NCBI GenBank assembly: GCA_028293625.1
Contig: JAQGOL010000024.1
Location: 186,001-250,000, forward strand
Source: Chthoniobacteraceae bacterium
GTDB lineage: Bacteria > Verrucomicrobiota > Verrucomicrobiia > Chthoniobacterales > Chthoniobacteraceae
DNA length: 64,000 nucleotides
Direction: 5' to 3'
The notes under the pieces were generated by a model. That model was not told the origin of the DNA. It did no database searches and saw nothing but the letters and a program-made list of their open reading frames with translations. Every line of letters begins with the position of its first letter. Position 1 is the first letter of the stretch. Made by a program: the position numbers and the translations under genes. This document shows positions 59,706 to 64,000 of this stretch, one piece after another.

Positions 59706-62306
59706 CTATTCGGCAGGAACTTCTTCCACTTCCTCTGGCGCTTCATCGGTTTCTCCGCTGACCACGGGGGCGATGCCTTTGAGTTTTTCGCCTTTCTTGA
59801 GCTCGATAAGCTTCACGCCTGAAGCGTTGCGGCCCGTTTCGCGAATGCTATCGATGCGGATGCGAACCATCTGCCCCTTGTTGGTGATAAGCATGAGCTC
59901 GTCCTCAGCGTGAACGGAAAGGGCACCGACGAGATTGCCGGTTTTATCCGTGGTCTTCATCGTGATGATTCCTTTTCCGCCGCGCGATTGGAGCCGGTAT
60001 TCCTCAAACATGGTCCGTTTGCCGATGCCGTTCTCGCCTGCCACCAGCAGCATGTGCTCGAGATTGACGATCGCCGCGGCCACGATGATATCGCCTTCAT
60101 CCAGCCGCATGCCCCATACGCCGACTGTGTTGCGGCCTTGATCGCGGAGTTCTTCCTCACTGAACCGGAGGCTCATCCCGAGCTTGGTAATCAACACGAT
60201 CTCGTTGGCTCCCGTGGTCATTTTGCAATCGATCAGCCGGTCGCCTTCCTCGATCTGGATGGCGATGATGCCGCCTTTGCGGATGTTCTTGAAGTCGTTC
60301 AGGTTCGACTTCTTGACGATGCCGCTGCGCGTCGCAAAGACGATGTGCAACTGGTCGGTCCACGTCTCTTCATCGGTTTTTTGACCTTGCACACGCACGG
60401 TGCCGGCAATTTTCTCATCGGCTCGCAATTCAAGCAGGTTCGCGATGGAACGGCCTTTTGACGCCCGGCTTCCCTCGGGGATTTCATAAACCCTATCGAC
60501 ATAACAGCGGCCCGATTCCGTGAAAAACATCAGGAAATCGTGCGCGGTGGCGGTGAAAAGGTGCTCCACGAAATCGTCATCCCCGTCGGAGGCTCCCTCG
60601 CGGGTGGTCATTCCGATGACGCCCTTGCCGCCGCGCCGCTGGGCGCGGTATTCGCTGACAGCGGTGCGTTTGATAAAGCCGTTGTGCGTGATGGTGATGA
60701 TGAAGCCTTCATCGGCGATAAGATCCCAATCGTTGATGTTATCGCCGCTTGGCCCGATCTGACTTAAGCGATCGCTGCCGTATTTGGTCTGAATGGTCCG
60801 CAACTCATCCTTGATAATGGCCAGGACGCGCGATTCCTTGGCCAGGATATCGAGCAGATCTTTGATCGTCTCAAGGAGCTTATCGTATTCCTGTTTGATG
60901 CTGTCCCGCTCCAGGCCAGTCAACTGATAGAGGCGCAGGTCGAGGACGGCATTGACCTGGCGCTCGCTGAAAACGTAGTTCCCATCCACAATCCGCGCCT
61001 CGCTATGGATCAGGATGCCGATCTGTTCCACCGCTTCCCGTGTCCAGTGAAGGCCGAGCAGTTTACCTTTGGCTTCGTCCCGGTTCTGCGAGCCGCGGAT
61101 GATTTTGATGAAATCATCAAGATTGGCGAGGGCGATGAGGTAGCCTTCCAGCACCTCGGCCCGGTCTTCGGCCTGCCTGAGAAGAAAGCGGGTCCGGCGC
61201 AGGACCACTTCACGCCGATGCTCAATAAAGCAGGCAATGGCTTCCTTCAGGCTGAGCAGCTTTGGTTTGCCGTGATCAATGGCCAGCATCGCCACCGCAA
61301 ACGACGATTCCAGTGCGGTGTGTTTGTAGAGATTGTTGATGACGACCTTCGGCAGGGCGTCACGCTTAAGCTCAATGACGACCCGCGTGTTTTCATCGGA
61401 TTCATCGCGAATGGCGGTGATGTCGGTGAGGATCTTTTCATTGACCAGATCCGCGATCCGCGTCACGAGCACCGCCCGGTTCACGTTGTAAGGAATCTCG
61501 GTGATGACGATCTGTTCCCGGTTGCCTTTGATCTCTTCGATCCCGGCAACGCCACGCACTTTCACACTTCCTTTGCCGGTCTCGAAATACTGCCGGATGC
61601 CCAAGGTGCCGCCAATCACGCAGCCTGTGGGGAAATCGGGTCCTTTCACATACTCCATGAGCCCGTCGAGAGTGATCTCCGGGTCATCGATCTGTGCGCA
61701 GACTCCATCGACAATTTCGCGAAGGTTATGCGGCGGAATATTTGTCGCCATGCCGACCGCGATGCCGGTGCCGCCATTGACGAGCAGATTTGGAAACGCC
61801 GCCGGAAAGACGGTTGGTTCCTGCCGGGTCTCGTCGTAATTGGGGACAAAATCGACGGTGTCCTGCTCCATGTCGTCCATCAGCGCAGCGCCGAGATGCC
61901 GCAATCGCGCCTCGGTATACCGCATCGACGCGGGTGGATCGCCTTCGACTGAGCCGAAATTGCCCTGGCCTTCAATGAGCATTTCCCGCATCGCCCACGA
62001 TTGCGCCATGTGGACGAGGGTCGGGTAGATGGCCTGATCGCCGTGGGGATGATAGTTACCCATCGTTTCGCCGACGATCTTCGCGCACTTAAGATGTTTG
62101 CGATTGGGCTGCACGCCCAGTTCGTTCATGGCAAAAAGAATGCGCCGCTGGGAAGGTTTGAGTCCGTCGCGCGCATCCGGCAGTGCCCGGGAAATAATAA
62201 CCGACATCGAGTAGTCGAGAAACGACTGCGACATCTCGTGGGCCACATTGACAGGGATCTCGTTGCGCGGATTAACAGGTTCGACTTTTTCGTTTGGGTT
62301 GGACAT
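59706..62306 (-). CDS. gyrA: DNA gyrase subunit A
   Basis: An 866-aa breakage-reunion subunit that works with GyrB to introduce negative supercoils. The N-terminal SFLDYSMSVIISRALPDARD, the catalytic Tyr130 in ASMRYTEARL and the C-terminal beta-pinwheel with the GyrA box AQRRGGKGVIGM (near residue 555) mark it as gyrase, not ParC. The quinolone pocket reads HPHGDQAIYPTLVHMAQ: the Ser83 and Asp87 of E. coli are Gln91 and Pro95. The C-terminus is acidic (ETDEAPEEVEEVPAE). The ATG has no Shine-Dalgarno motif (leader CCCTTTCCGTCCCG). It follows gyrB after 191 bases with no gene. Confidence 0.97.
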   Translation of the reverse strand: MSNPNEKVEPVNPRNEIPVNVAHEMSQSFLDYSMSVIISRALPDARDGLKPSQRRILFAMNELGVQPNRKHLKCAKIVGETMGNYHPHGDQAIYPTLVHMAQSWAMREMLIEGQGNFGSVEGDPPASMRYTEARLRHLGAALMDDMEQDTVDFVPNYDETRQEPTVFPAAFPNLLVNGGTGIAVGMATNIPPHNLREIVDGVCAQIDDPEITLDGLMEYVKGPDFPTGCVIGGTLGIRQYFETGKGSVKVRGVAGIEEIKGNREQIVITEIPYNVNRAVLVTRIADLVNEKILTDITAIRDESDENTRVVIELKRDALPKVVINNLYKHTALESSFAVAMLAIDHGKPKLLSLKEAIACFIEHRREVVLRRTRFLLRQAEDRAEVLEGYLIALANLDDFIKIIRGSQNRDEAKGKLLGLHWTREAVEQIGILIHSEARIVDGNYVFSERQVNAVLDLRLYQLTGLERDSIKQEYDKLLETIKDLLDILAKESRVLAIIKDELRTIQTKYGSDRLSQIGPSGDNINDWDLIADEGFIITITHNGFIKRTAVSEYRAQRRGGKGVIGMTTREGASDGDDDFVEHLFTATAHDFLMFFTESGRCYVDRVYEIPEGSRASKGRSIANLLELRADEKIAGTVRVQGQKTDEETWTDQLHIVFATRSGIVKKSNLNDFKNIRKGGIIAIQIEEGDRLIDCKMTTGANEIVLITKLGMSLRFSEEELRDQGRNTVGVWGMRLDEGDIIVAAAIVNLEHMLLVAGENGIGKRTMFEEYRLQSRGGKGIITMKTTDKTGNLVGALSVHAEDELMLITNKGQMVRIRIDSIRETGRNASGVKLIELKKGEKLKGIAPVVSGETDEAPEEVEEVPAE

Positions 62307-62497
62307 CGGGACGGAAAGGGAATTCTGACTAAAAAAGAGGATTCGCCGGTTTAGACAGGATTAAAGAATAGGAGATGGATGCTTGAATTCCGTATAACGG
62401 TATTTCAGGCGGCGGTCAGCGAAAGAGCTCGATAATCGCGGTCAGCTTGCAAGCCGCGGCTCCGCGCTGCATGGCAGAAATCGGCGCGAGGTCAGCT

Positions 62498-64000
<1,503 letters not shown>

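Overview
The window is chromosomal DNA of a moderately GC-rich Gram-negative bacterium. I place it in the PVC group, most likely Verrucomicrobiota (Chthoniobacter/Spartobacteria-like). The reasons are a secreted PQQ-type beta-propeller beside a HEAT/galactose-binding-like protein, a WA-DP repeat protein, a DUF2934 protein, an H-X9-DG-like pseudopilin, a Dxs with the GDAAF form of the thiamine motif, and few Shine-Dalgarno sites. This placement is inference. There is no transposase, integrase, phage or CRISPR signature, and gene density is high.

Layout. 1-12.2 kb: tail of an unknown gene, a 6S RNA with its own terminator, carA, an FHA membrane protein, a CBM9-like protein, then on the minus strand a site-2 protease with CBS domains, a 1008-aa AsmA/TamB-like envelope protein and a radical SAM protein, followed on the plus strand by three exported proteins. 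12.2-25 kb: metH, an AlgI-like MBOAT acyltransferase, tRNA-Arg(UCU), a single-domain receiver divergent from a pseudokinase-TM-SUMF1 fusion, a homocysteine methyltransferase/MTHFR fusion and a TVP38-type membrane protein. 25-37.8 kb: an Ala-rich secreted protein, an O-antigen-ligase-like protein with TPRs, dGTPase, a Lon-N protein, an MnmD-like methyltransferase, ruvB, an ABC ATPase, a di-heme cytochrome and a protein made of about fifteen 22-aa repeats. 37.8-51 kb: dxs-xseB, a GT-C-like membrane protein, an NtrC-type regulator, guaA, aat, a pseudopilin, an MGDG-synthase-like glycosyltransferase, a YihX-like HAD protein, an ACT protein and small exported proteins. 51-64 kb: an amidohydrolase, exported S10 peptidase and esterase, a DUF2809 protein, a three-gene cluster (hydrolase-tail-like protein, repeat-bearing lipoprotein, DUF2272-3D fusion), then gyrA and the 3' part of gyrB.

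How the genes fit together. Housekeeping functions (pyrimidine/arginine, methionine/folate, isoprenoid, purine, DNA topology and repair, N-degron) are interleaved with envelope and secreted proteins. The best candidates for undescribed biology are the 56.2-59.7 kb cluster, the pseudokinase-SUMF1 protein with its divergent receiver, and the 22-aa repeat protein at 36.4-37.8 kb. Two window-wide patterns also stand out: start codons preceded by pyrimidine-rich, SD-less leaders, and a GyrA quinolone-site sequence that lacks both residues contacted by the drugs.
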